A stretch of 52,292 nucleotides of DNA. Origin: an uncultured Clostridia bacterium (GTDB lineage Bacteria; Bacillota; Clostridia; Oscillospirales; Ruminococcaceae). The notes beneath the pieces are model-generated. The model was not told the DNA's origin and ran no database searches. It saw only the letters and a program-made list of their open reading frames with translations. Location: positions 1 through 52,292 of the forward strand of contig CANQNG010000012.1 in assembly GCA_947625155.1 (NCBI GenBank), written 5' to 3'. Made by a program: the position numbers and the translations under genes. This document shows positions 16,877-23,646 of this stretch, piece by piece (position 1 is the stretch's first letter; the number at the start of each line of letters is the position of its first letter).

Positions 16877-17218
16877 ATGAAAAAATTTCTGATGCTGACG
16901 GCATTTGCGGCTGCACTGCTGCTGACCGCCTGCGGCGGCAGAACAGACAGCAGTACACCCGATACCGGGGCAAACGCCGGGCGGAATGAAAATTCCTCCG
17001 GCATGACAGAGGATGACGGAAAGCTGTTCAGCGACGTGGCACAGGATGGCAGGGACATTGCCAGTGATGTCATAGATGACGGCAGAGAAGCTGCCAGCGA
17101 TGTGATCCAAGGCGGCAAGGACATTGCCAGCGATGTTGCCGACGGCGCAAGGGACATGTTCGATGACGATGACGGTAATTACCGGACAGATGAGGACGGC
17201 AGCGTAAAGTCCACCTAA
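16877..17218 (+). CDS. Lipoprotein with 11-residue repeats
   Basis: A 113-residue secreted lipoprotein: signal peptide MKKFLMLTAFAAALLLTAC with lipobox LTAC, a short S/T/N-rich spacer, then four consecutive 11-residue units of the form SDVxxxGRxxA (SDVAQDGRDIA, SDVIDDGREAA, SDVIQGGKDIA, SDVADGARDMF), mirrored by 33-base DNA repeats. Hendecad periodicity predicts an extended amphipathic or coiled-coil helix, as in LEA-like and apolipoprotein-like proteins. The C-terminus is strongly acidic. It is anchored to the outer face of the membrane; function is unknown. A GGAAGGGGG ribosome site precedes the ATG. No close promoter is convincing. Confidence 0.85.
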   Translation: MKKFLMLTAFAAALLLTACGGRTDSSTPDTGANAGRNENSSGMTEDDGKLFSDVAQDGRDIASDVIDDGREAASDVIQGGKDIASDVADGARDMFDDDDGNYRTDEDGSVKST

Positions 17219-17219
17219 C

Positions 17220-17291
17220 GGCGGGCTGCGCCTCCGTGGTGCCGCCTGATGTGCTGTCTTGCGGCGCAAAGGACGGTTTTCTAAAACTGTA
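17220..17291 (+). repeat. Dispersed GC-rich repeat, copy B
   Basis: About 72 bases, starting GGCGGGCTG two bases after the lipoprotein stop codon. It aligns with the minus strand of 51350-51419; shared blocks are CTCCGTGGTG/TTCCGTGGTG, CGGCGCAAAGG and a final ACTGYTA. By eye about four of five positions agree, with three or four small gaps. It runs straight into a terminator. Confidence 0.6.
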
Positions 17292-17320
17292 GGGGAACGG
17301 TATCCAGCCGTTCCCCTTTT
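17291..17320 (+). terminator. Terminator of the lipoprotein gene
   Basis: GGGGAACGG, 7-base loop, CCGTTCCCC, then TTTTCT. Confidence 0.85.
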
Positions 17321-17373
17321 CTCGTGACAACTGATGCCAAAAACAGGACAGGCACTGCTCATCGGTATGCCTA

Positions 17374-18345
17374 TTACTCCGTCTGCATGGGCAGATGGAT
17401 CACGACATTTTCCTCGGTATCCCGGATCTCCCCCGTCAGCGGGTCAGCCGTGTACCACGCCCAAGTGGAGTTGTGCGTTTCCAGATCTTCGTAGAGGTGT
17501 ATCAGCACCGTGCCGTCCTCCTGACAGACTGCACCTACAGAGGGCGGAACTGTTCCATAATTGTCAAAGTAATACTGCCTTGCCTCCTCGCAGAGCGTCC
17601 CGGTCGCAAAGAAATGGAATTCCGTGGATCCCTGCAAAAATGAAAGCTCCTCTCCGGGGGCTTCTGCCCCGGCTGCGGAAAGCGTTAGGCTTGCCTGTTC
17701 CGTGCCGGAAAGGACGGCTGTCCAGTTCTGCCCGTCCTCATCTGCGAGCTGCATCTCTTCCGTTCCGTCCTCATCGGGCTGTATCGTGTACTTGAAGGCA
17801 GCACTGCTGCCGTCCTCCTGTTCATAAGTCGTACCGTTCCCGTCCCCCTCAAAGACATAGTACCGGCAGACCAGCCTGCCGTATCCATCCATGGAGAGCG
17901 ACCGCCACACGCCGACTGCCGGCATCGGCGGCAGGTCTGTTTCCTGCACGGACAGGGCTTCGGTCTGGGTCGGCACATCGGTCATGCTATCATGGGGCGG
18001 GGCGCTTTGCGGCACATCCGCAAGTGTCTCCGCTTCGGGGGCAGCTGCCGCTTCGCTCTCTGCCTCTGTTTGCCTCTCGACAGTCCGGCTGATGATGACG
18101 GGCTGGGTGGATCCCGGCGCAGTGCCTGCAGCAGTACCTGTCGTATAGCAGACGGAGGGATGCATCTCATCTGCCGGATGTTTGCCGCTGAACACCGCAA
18201 GCCCCACGACCAGCGCTGTACAAGCTGCGATACTGACCGCACCTACAATATAGCTTGCCCGGATATGTCCTGCCGGGGTGACATTTTCGTCCAACAGGGA
18301 GTCCTCCGTTTCTCCGATCGCCTGAAACAGATCCTCAGGTCTCAT
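17374..18345 (-). CDS. Single-pass membrane partner of ECF system 3
   Basis: A 323-residue protein: short cytoplasmic N-terminus (MRPEDLFQAIGETEDSLLDE), one transmembrane segment (about 32-53), a linker rich in A, E, T and P (about 85-140) and an external beta-rich domain with VWRSLSMDGYGRLVCRYYVFEGDG. It lacks the zinc-finger anti-sigma motif. Its start overlaps the sigma gene stop (ATGA at 18342-18345), so it is likely the cognate anti-sigma or sensor. Many Ruminococcus ECF loci carry such a short-N-terminus membrane protein; the ligand of the outer domain is unknown. Confidence 0.75.
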   Translation of the reverse strand: MRPEDLFQAIGETEDSLLDENVTPAGHIRASYIVGAVSIAACTALVVGLAVFSGKHPADEMHPSVCYTTGTAAGTAPGSTQPVIISRTVERQTEAESEAAAAPEAETLADVPQSAPPHDSMTDVPTQTEALSVQETDLPPMPAVGVWRSLSMDGYGRLVCRYYVFEGDGNGTTYEQEDGSSAAFKYTIQPDEDGTEEMQLADEDGQNWTAVLSGTEQASLTLSAAGAEAPGEELSFLQGSTEFHFFATGTLCEEARQYYFDNYGTVPPSVGAVCQEDGTVLIHLYEDLETHNSTWAWYTADPLTGEIRDTEENVVIHLPMQTE

Positions 18346-18899
18346 ATAAAGCCCTCCTTTTTGAGATGCTCCCGCAGTTTCTGCCGTGTGCGCCGCAGGA
18401 TGACAGATGTATGATTTGAGCGCAGTCCATAGGCTTCGGCTATGGATCTGACGGGTTCGGCATAAAAGTACCGCCGCAGGAAGAGCTGCCGTTCCCGCTG
18501 CGGCAGCTTGCGCAAGAAATCGTTGAAACTTTCCCGCAGTGCCCGCTGGTCACAGACAGTTTCCACGTCCTCCGGGTCGGCGATGCACTCCGCCAGTTCT
18601 TCCAGCACGGCATCCATTTCGCCGCTGCCCCGTTTTTCTGCCCGCTGCTGCCGGTAGCGGTCAAAGGCAAGATTGCGGGTGATCTTGCCCAGAAACAGCC
18701 GCAGCCGGTTCGGCTTCTGGGGCGGCATGGCATTCCATGCCCGCATCCACGTATCATTGACACATTCCTCGGCATCTCGGTCGCTGTGTAGGATATGTTC
18801 CGCAATGGAATGGCAGTATGCGCCGTAGACCTGTGAGGTCTCCTCGATCGCTGTTTCATCCCGTTTCCAGTATAAGGCAATGATCTCTGCGTCGTCCAT
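18342..18899 (-). CDS. ECF-type RNA polymerase sigma factor (system 3)
   Basis: A 185-residue group-4 sigma factor. Sigma-2 includes RDAEECVNDTWMRAWNAMPP and LFLGKITRNLAFDRYR; sigma-4 includes LPQRERQLFLRRYFY and the helix-turn-helix VRSIAEAYGLRSNHTSVILRRTRQKL. The DAEECVNDT...LRLFLGKITRNLA variant is a large Clostridia subgroup. Start supported by AAAGGAGGG 7 bases upstream. It is preceded by an ECF-type promoter (18921-18953) and coupled to the membrane protein at 17374-18345. Confidence 0.93.
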   Translation of the reverse strand: MDDAEIIALYWKRDETAIEETSQVYGAYCHSIAEHILHSDRDAEECVNDTWMRAWNAMPPQKPNRLRLFLGKITRNLAFDRYRQQRAEKRGSGEMDAVLEELAECIADPEDVETVCDQRALRESFNDFLRKLPQRERQLFLRRYFYAEPVRSIAEAYGLRSNHTSVILRRTRQKLREHLKKEGFI

Positions 18900-18920
18900 G
18901 CACCAGCCCTCCTTTCCTGT

Positions 18921-18953
18921 CTTATAAGACGGGTTTTTTCGGCAAATGTGACA
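18921..18953 (-). promoter_or_regulatory. ECF-type promoter of sigma system 3
   Basis: Minus strand: TGTCACA, 16 bases, GTCTTATAAG. Same length and spacing as the system-1 promoter (TGTAACA, 16 bases, GTCTAATAAG). Likely autoregulatory. Confidence 0.6.
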
Positions 18954-18963
18954 GCTTTCCCGA

Positions 18964-19001
18964 AAAAAATAAAAAGGGCGCTTTTTTCAAAGTGCCCTTT
19001 A
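18964..19001 (-). terminator. Terminator of the divIC/S1 gene cluster
   Basis: Minus strand: AAAGGGCAC, loop, GCGCCCTTT, then TTATTTTTTT. It lies 6 bases past the S1-domain gene. Confidence 0.85.
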
Positions 19002-19006
19002 TGCGT

Positions 19007-19459
19007 TTATTTGGAGCGCCGCTTGGAACCGTTCTTCCGGTCGGTATTGCGGCGGATGTCGCACATGCGCTCCTCACTGTGCTGCTTGAAGCGGCTCATC
19101 ATATCCTCAAAGGTCATTTCCGAGGCAGGCTTCTGGGGCTTAGACCCCCATGCAGCCTCTTTCTCCCGTTCCTGACGGCGGGGAGAACGTGGCTTCTGCG
19201 GCTTGTCTTCCGGCGGGAGCGCTTTCTTGATGGACAGGCTGATCTTGCCCTGCTCGCTCACGGAAAGCACCTTGACCTGTACGCTCTGTCCCTCCTCCAG
19301 AAATGTGTGGATGTCTGTCACATAGGTATTGGACACTTCAGAGATATGTACCATACCCGTGACGGGCTTGCTGCCCTCCACAGGCACTTCCACGAAAGCC
19401 CCGTAATTTGTGATCCCTTTCACCTTTCCCTTGTAGATCTTTCCGATTTCCAACTGCAT
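19007..19459 (-). CDS. S1 RNA-binding domain protein (YabR-like)
   Basis: A 150-residue protein with one S1 OB-fold domain at about 1-78 (GKIYKGKVKGITNYGAFVEV, GMVHISEVSNTYV, VKVLSVSEQGKISLSIK) and a basic, disordered tail (PRSPRRQEREKE...RRNTDRKNGSKRRSK) likely to bind RNA. It follows divIC, as yabR does in Bacillus subtilis. Molecular role is unknown, probably ribosome- or mRNA-associated. The 90-base gap to divIC contains short GC-rich stems (such as CTGCCCGCAGAGGGCAG on the minus strand) but no U tract. Confidence 0.9.
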   Translation of the reverse strand: MQLEIGKIYKGKVKGITNYGAFVEVPVEGSKPVTGMVHISEVSNTYVTDIHTFLEEGQSVQVKVLSVSEQGKISLSIKKALPPEDKPQKPRSPRRQEREKEAAWGSKPQKPASEMTFEDMMSRFKQHSEERMCDIRRNTDRKNGSKRRSK

Positions 19460-19549
19460 AGTTTGTAAAAGCCCCCTGCTTTCTTAAAATTCTACAGAGC
19501 CTGCTGAAGCACAGGCACACGCCTGCCCTCTGCGGGCAGATCCCGGGAT

Positions 19550-19861
19550 CTAATTATGGGAGGTGTCATAATACCGCCGCTCATCCGGATAGGCATAGCC
19601 ATTCTGTTCCACAGCAATTTTCTCCATATATCTGCCGATATCATTGGATCCAATGATATCTGCCAGTTCCTCGTTCTGGGCGGTCATGGTCTCGACCTTT
19701 TCTTCGAGGGAAGCCAGTTCCCGCTTGCGTTCAATGATCGAGTTCTGTGTCTTGATGAATGCGACCGCACAGAAGATCACAAACATGACGATCGCCAGCC
19801 GGAAGATCAGCTTCATGCCGAAATGGGATCTTTCACCGGGTCGTTTTGCGTTTCTTGCCAT
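19550..19861 (-). CDS. divIC: Septum formation initiator DivIC/FtsB
   Basis: A 103-residue bitopic division protein: basic cytoplasmic N-terminus, transmembrane helix at about 17-36, then a coiled coil (IIERKRELASLEEKVETMTAQNEEL, about 40-64) and a short DivIC C-terminal domain (IGRYMEKIAVEQNGYAYPDERRYYD). The YAYPDERRYYD end matches the family motif. It should act with DivIB/FtsQ and FtsL in the divisome. Start at 19861 is set by AAAGGA 7 bases upstream. It has its own promoter inside the end of yabQ, allowing vegetative expression apart from spore genes. Confidence 0.9.
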   Translation of the reverse strand: MARNAKRPGERSHFGMKLIFRLAIVMFVIFCAVAFIKTQNSIIERKRELASLEEKVETMTAQNEELADIIGSNDIGRYMEKIAVEQNGYAYPDERRYYDTSHN

Positions 19862-20423
19862 AGGGGTTTCCTTTCTGTTCCAAGTGCTTCCGGCTCCGGA
19901 GCGCACTTTTCTTTCTATGTTCATTATACAACATTCCATGGGGTACTTGCAAGTGATTTTTGGCATTTTCCGTTCCCTTTCTGTGTTTTTTGGAAGTTTT
20001 CACAAAAGTCCACTTCACTTTTTTACATATCAGTACATAACCCCGCCGCACAGCCCGCACCGGTACAGCCAACAGACGGAGCAGCAGTTCCAGAATGCCC
20101 ATAACAGCTCTCCCGACCGTACACACATACAGAACGATCCCCAGAAAGCAGCCGGCTGCATAGCATCCCCGGAACACGCCCTTTGCGAAGCCGCTGGCAT
20201 ACAGGAGCAGCAGGAGACAGACTGCCAGCACCCAAAGGATATCTTCGGCTGCCACGGCTGCCGGATGATGCGGCACCAGCCTGCGCAGCAGCCGGAGCGC
20301 ATCCAACAGCACCCCGGCAGGGACCGCCAGCAGTACCGAACCCCCGAACAGCAGCAAAGCTTCGCCGATAGACTGGTAGGTATCTGGGATCATTTCGCTG
20401 CGCAGGAGCAGCAGGAGGCTCAT
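19833..20423 (-). CDS. yabQ: Spore cortex protein YabQ
   Basis: A 196-residue membrane protein with about four hydrophobic helices (around residues 20-45, 58-80, 83-108 and 108-125) and the YabQ-type order after yabP and before divIC. In Bacillus YabQ sits in the forespore outer membrane and is needed for cortex formation. The C-terminal about 70 residues are basic and their coding region overlaps the divIC promoter and its first codons by 29 bases, an uncommon overlap for this locus. The start overlaps the yabP stop (ATGA). Call rests on topology and synteny more than on strict motifs. Confidence 0.8.
   Translation of the reverse strand: MSLLLLLRSEMIPDTYQSIGEALLLFGGSVLLAVPAGVLLDALRLLRRLVPHHPAAVAAEDILWVLAVCLLLLLYASGFAKGVFRGCYAAGCFLGIVLYVCTVGRAVMGILELLLRLLAVPVRAVRRGYVLICKKVKWTFVKTSKKHRKGTENAKNHLQVPHGMLYNEHRKKSALRSRKHLEQKGNPYGKKRKTTR
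19923..19952 (-). promoter_or_regulatory. Sigma-A promoter of divIC
   Basis: Minus strand: TTGCAA, 18 bases, TATAAT, located inside the 3' part of yabQ. Confidence 0.75.
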
Positions 20424-20686
20424 CGGAACAATCTCCCCAGCAGGGTGAGGGGGCTGCGCTTATCCTTGTCGCCGTACTGGATGCCCCAAATATCGCCCTC
20501 TACAGCAAGGTCGCCCTTTTCGATGCTGATACTGCGGATATGCAGCTCCCTGCCGGTGATACACAGTTCGCCCTGTTCGGTATACAGCACGATCTCACGC
20601 TCGTCAAATCTGTCCATGTCGGTAATGCCGGAGACGGTAAGCGTCCTGCGGTCATCAAGATGAAGAGAATGGGTCTGTTCCTGCAT
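20420..20686 (-). CDS. yabP: Sporulation protein YabP
   Basis: An 88-residue protein of the YabP/YqfC family, all beta: HSLHLDDRRTLTVSGITDMDRFDEREI, then IVLYTEQGELCITGRELHI and LAVEGDIWGIQYGDK. YabP and YabQ are required for spore cortex assembly and are sigma-E dependent in Bacillus. The start ATG at 20686 is preferred over an upstream GTG that lies inside the AGGAGG site. It sits 55 bases after the rpsR terminator; I could not find a convincing sigma-E promoter there. Confidence 0.88.
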   Translation of the reverse strand: MQEQTHSLHLDDRRTLTVSGITDMDRFDEREIVLYTEQGELCITGRELHIRSISIEKGDLAVEGDIWGIQYGDKDKRSPLTLLGRLFR

Positions 20687-20741
20687 GACAAGCACCTCCT
20701 TGCATTGTTACATCCTATGCAGGAGGACAAAGGATCAGAAC

Positions 20742-20774
20742 AAAAAGATCCCCCTCCCGCAGCAGGAGGGGGAT
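20742..20774 (-). terminator. Terminator of the rpsF-ssb-rpsR operon
   Basis: Minus strand: ATCCCCCTCC, loop, GGGAGGGGGAT, then CTTTTTG. Strong GC-rich stem 5 bases after the rpsR stop. Confidence 0.9.
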
Positions 20775-20778
20775 GGTC

Positions 20779-21021
20779 TTAGTCAGCTACATAGGGCAGC
20801 AGGGCGATGTGCCTTGCTCTCTTGATGGCAGACGTCAGCTCACGCTGATGATAAGCGCATGTGCCGGTCACACGGCGGGGCAGGATCTTAGCCCGCTCTG
20901 TCATGCACTTCTTGAGCTTGGAAATGTCCTTGTAATCGATCTTCTCCACTCTGTCCACGCAGAACATGCAAACCTTCTTGCGGGGACGCTTGGAGGGACG
21001 AGCACTTCTCTCACGTTCCAT
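20779..21021 (-). CDS. rpsR: 30S ribosomal protein S18
   Basis: An 80-residue basic protein with the S18 signature [50 protein letters not shown] in outline (about 28-77). CMFC (about 18-21) plus later C39 and C54 suggest the zinc-binding C+ form. It binds S6 on the small subunit platform. Last gene of the rpsF-ssb-rpsR operon, which is conserved across bacteria. Confidence 0.98.
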   Translation of the reverse strand: MERERSARPSKRPRKKVCMFCVDRVEKIDYKDISKLKKCMTERAKILPRRVTGTCAYHQRELTSAIKRARHIALLPYVAD

Positions 21022-21045
21022 AGCAAAATTCTCCTTTCTGTAGGA

Positions 21046-21564
21046 TCAAAACGGTACGTTGCCGTCACTCATGATCTCCTCAAAGTCCTCAAAGCCGCCC
21101 GTTGCGATCGCCTCCGGTGCCTGATCGAACTGCTGCGCCGGGGGAGCTTGTCTGGGCGCAGAAGGCTGCTGGGGAGCAGGCTGCCGCCGGGGCTGGGGAT
21201 CATACTGCTGGTTATACGGCTGCATCCCGCCGCCGCTGTCGCTGCGCTTGTCGCCGCAGAAATTGACCTGATCGGCAATGATCGCCGTGCTGTAGTGCTT
21301 GACACCGTTGTTATCGGTGTAGTTATTATTCTGGAGCGTTCCTTCCACAAGGATGGCACGTCCCTTTGTGAAATACTTGCAAACAAATTCTGCTGTCTGC
21401 CGCCAGCAAGTGATGTCAAAAAAATCTGCCTGACGTTCTTCCCCCTGCTTGACAAAACGCCTGTCCACCGCAATACTGAACCGGCACATCGTAACGCCGC
21501 CCTGTGTGGTGCGCAGTTCCGGGTCTCTCGTCAGTCTGCCCATAAGGATCACTCTGTTATACAT
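21046..21564 (-). CDS. ssb: Single-stranded DNA-binding protein SSB
   Basis: A 172-residue protein with the OB fold at about 1-105 (MYNRVILMGRLTRDPELRTT, CRFSIAVDR, FVCKYFTKGRAILVEGTLQ), a glutamine/proline-rich linker (about 115-150) and the acidic interaction tail ending SDGNVPF. Tetrameric SSB protects single-stranded DNA and recruits repair proteins through the tail. The final residues DGNVPF differ slightly from the DDDIPF type but keep the terminal PF. Start supported by GGGGAGG upstream. Confidence 0.98.
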   Translation of the reverse strand: MYNRVILMGRLTRDPELRTTQGGVTMCRFSIAVDRRFVKQGEERQADFFDITCWRQTAEFVCKYFTKGRAILVEGTLQNNNYTDNNGVKHYSTAIIADQVNFCGDKRSDSGGGMQPYNQQYDPQPRRQPAPQQPSAPRQAPPAQQFDQAPEAIATGGFEDFEEIMSDGNVPF

Positions 21565-21627
21565 CGCAGTACCTCCCCGCTATCCTGAGATCTCGGCAAT
21601 TCGGTCTTGCAGCATCGTGGATGCCGC

Positions 21628-21921
21628 TTACTTGGTGGTGACCAATGCCCGCAGAACACCGTCTGTGATGTTCAGGACACGGCTCAGCTCTGCCGGGAAA
21701 TCGGGCTTGGATGTGAATGAATACAGCACGTAGTAGCCTTCCGTCTCGTAATGGATCGGATACGCCAGCTTCCGCTTGCCCCACTCATTGACCTCTTCGG
21801 TCAGTGTACCGTTCTTCTCGATGAGCTCCTTGAATCTTGCCACGAGCGCCTTGACAGCCTCCTCATCCTTTTTCAGGGAGAAAACGACCATTGCTTCGTA
21901 GTTCTCATTCAGTTTTGCCAT
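21628..21921 (-). CDS. rpsF: 30S ribosomal protein S6
   Basis: A 97-residue S6 protein: NENYEAMVVFSLKKDEE at the N-terminus, EVNEWGKRKLAYPIHYETEGYYVLYSF in the middle and RVLNITDGVLRALVTTK at the end. Pairs with S18 on the platform of the small subunit. Start chosen at 21921 (GGAGG 9 bases upstream). First gene of the rpsF-ssb-rpsR operon, with a strong promoter and a structured leader that may mediate feedback by the S6:S18 pair. Confidence 0.98.
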   Translation of the reverse strand: MAKLNENYEAMVVFSLKKDEEAVKALVARFKELIEKNGTLTEEVNEWGKRKLAYPIHYETEGYYVLYSFTSKPDFPAELSRVLNITDGVLRALVTTK

Positions 21922-21929
21922 TTGACTGC

Positions 21930-22010
21930 ACCTCCTTCTGGATTTCGCCTGCACGGCGGCAGGCAAGGAATGGACACACCGCATGGGTACGGTGCGGGTC
22001 GCTCTTTCTT
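21930..22010 (-). promoter_or_regulatory. Candidate S6:S18-responsive leader
   Basis: Minus-strand leader of about 100 bases with a CACCG/CGGTG stem closed around ACCCATG and a GCCTGC-CGCCGT-GCAGGC hairpin next to the ribosome site. Many bacteria carry an autoregulatory S6:S18-binding RNA at this place. I see stems and a CCG-containing loop but cannot verify the consensus. Confidence 0.35.
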
Positions 22011-22024
22011 GCGCGATCTTTTTC

Positions 22025-22053
22025 ATTATACCACATCCGGCAGGATCTGTCAA
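22025..22053 (-). promoter_or_regulatory. Strong sigma-A promoter of rpsF operon
   Basis: Minus strand: TTGACA, 17 bases, TATAAT, with TGTGG before the -10; a consensus promoter as expected for ribosomal protein genes. Confidence 0.9.
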
Positions 22054-22097
22054 GCATTTTTTTGGAAAGTTTTTTCACGGAAACCGAAAAAAAGGTA

Positions 22098-22126
22098 TTC
22101 CCTTTTTCCGGAAGATGTGGTATAAT
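22098..22126 (+). promoter_or_regulatory. Extended -10 promoter for the flippase gene
   Basis: TATAAT at 22121-22126 with TGTGG directly upstream; the -35 (TTCCCT, 17-base spacer) is poor, so the TG extension probably compensates. Divergent from the rpsF promoter. Confidence 0.7.
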
Positions 22127-22159
22127 AGGAATAACTTGACCAAAGGAGCGTTGTCCGTT

Positions 22160-23614
22160 TTGAATAAATACAAAAAGCTGGCGCAGAATACAGCGATCTT
22201 TGCCATAGGCTCATTCGGCTCGAAGATCCTCCTGCTGTTTCTCAACCGCCTGTATACTGCCAATATCGACTCCGGGGATTATGGCATCAAGTCACTGCTG
22301 GAGAATACTGCCAATTTCATCATCCCGATCATCACCTTTTCCATTGCCGAAGCGGTCATCCGCTATGGGCTTGACCGGGAGTATGACAAGACCGAAGTCT
22401 TTACATCCGCCTGTCTCGTGGAGATCGCCGGTGCGGTGCTGCTCATCCTGTGTTCCCCGCTGCTCATGCTGCTGCCCTATGCCAAGGGCTATGTCATTTA
22501 CTTGGTCGCCTACATCATCGCCTCGTCTTTCCGGCAGCTCAGTTCGCAATTTGTCCGGGCAAGGGACATGACAAAGCTCTTTGCGCTGGACGGCATCCTT
22601 GCCACATTGTCGCTGTTCTGCTTCAATCTCCTGTTCATTTCCGTGCTGCATTTAGGGGTAACGGGCTTCATGCTGTCGGTGTTCCTGTCGGATCTCTGTT
22701 CGGGGATATTCCTGTGGATCACGGCAAGGCTCTGGGAATTTTTTGATGTCAAAGCCTACAACCCCGAGATCACCCGTGTCATGCTGCGGTTCTCTATCCC
22801 GATGATACCAACGGCAGTACTATGGATCATCACGGGCTTTTCCGACCGGCTGTTTGTGCGGTATATGGACGGTCTTGCACTGAGTACGGACGTGGGCGAA
22901 GCCGCTTCCGGCGTGTATGAGGCTTCCTCGAAAGTCCCGAACCTGATCTCCATGTTCTCTACCATTTTCTTCCAAGCGTGGAACATGTCCGCCATCACGG
23001 AAAACAACGCCAAAGACAAGAGCCTGTTCTACTACCGCATCTACACAGCGTATCAGGCTTTCATGTTCCTGTGTGCGGCATTCCTGATCGCTTTCGTCAA
23101 GCCGATCTCTTCCGTGCTCATCGACACCGTGACGAAGCCCGACTATGTGCTTGCCTACACCTATACGCCGGTGCTTGTCATTGCCGTGCTGATGATGAGT
23201 TTCAACCAGTTCCTCAGCAGTATCTATGTCGCCACGCAAAAGACCTCGCACAGCATGTGGACGGCACTGATCGCTGCCGTGACGAATCTCCTGCTGAATT
23301 TCATCCTGATCTACCGCTGGGGCGTGCAGGGGGCAGTCATTGCCACGTTCGCAAGCTATTTTATCTGCTACTTGGTGCGCATCGTGGACACCCGGAAGCT
23401 GATCTGGTTCAAGGTGCAGCACGGGCGGTTCTTTACGAATGTTATCATACTCTTCCTGATGAGCCTGCTTGCCATCCAAGAACCGGCATGGGGCGTTCCG
23501 GTACAGGCAGTGCTGCTGCTCTTTATGTGCCTGTTCAATGTGCAGGCGTTCCTGCTGGTGCTGAAGATCGCCGGGAAAGTCTTTCAGGCAGTCAGGCGGA
23601 AACTATCCCATTAA
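22160..23614 (+). CDS. Polysaccharide/oligosaccharide flippase (MATE/Wzx-like)
   Basis: A 484-residue integral membrane protein with about 12-14 helices of the MOP exporter superfamily, beginning MNKYKKLAQNTAIFAIGSFGSKIL and including LRFSIPMIPTAVLWIITGFSDRLFV, a typical Wzx/lipid-carrier flippase motif. It probably flips an undecaprenyl-linked sugar across the membrane. The start is a TTG at 22160 with AAAGGAG 11 bases away; another in-frame TTG at 22151 is too close to that site. No glycosyltransferase genes adjoin it, so the substrate is unknown. Confidence 0.9.
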   Translation: MNKYKKLAQNTAIFAIGSFGSKILLLFLNRLYTANIDSGDYGIKSLLENTANFIIPIITFSIAEAVIRYGLDREYDKTEVFTSACLVEIAGAVLLILCSPLLMLLPYAKGYVIYLVAYIIASSFRQLSSQFVRARDMTKLFALDGILATLSLFCFNLLFISVLHLGVTGFMLSVFLSDLCSGIFLWITARLWEFFDVKAYNPEITRVMLRFSIPMIPTAVLWIITGFSDRLFVRYMDGLALSTDVGEAASGVYEASSKVPNLISMFSTIFFQAWNMSAITENNAKDKSLFYYRIYTAYQAFMFLCAAFLIAFVKPISSVLIDTVTKPDYVLAYTYTPVLVIAVLMMSFNQFLSSIYVATQKTSHSMWTALIAAVTNLLLNFILIYRWGVQGAVIATFASYFICYLVRIVDTRKLIWFKVQHGRFFTNVIILFLMSLLAIQEPAWGVPVQAVLLLFMCLFNVQAFLLVLKIAGKVFQAVRRKLSH

Positions 23615-23646
23615 AACAGATCTATTGGAATGAAGGAGGAAATATC

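Noticed and set aside
16977-17190. 33-base tandem repeats considered as a CRISPR-like array
   Set aside because: The units are directly adjacent without spacers and keep the reading frame of a lipoprotein.
20687-20741. CATAGGAT as a sigma-E -10 box for yabP
   Set aside because: Only a partial match and no -35 element at the right distance; it also lies close to the rpsR terminator.
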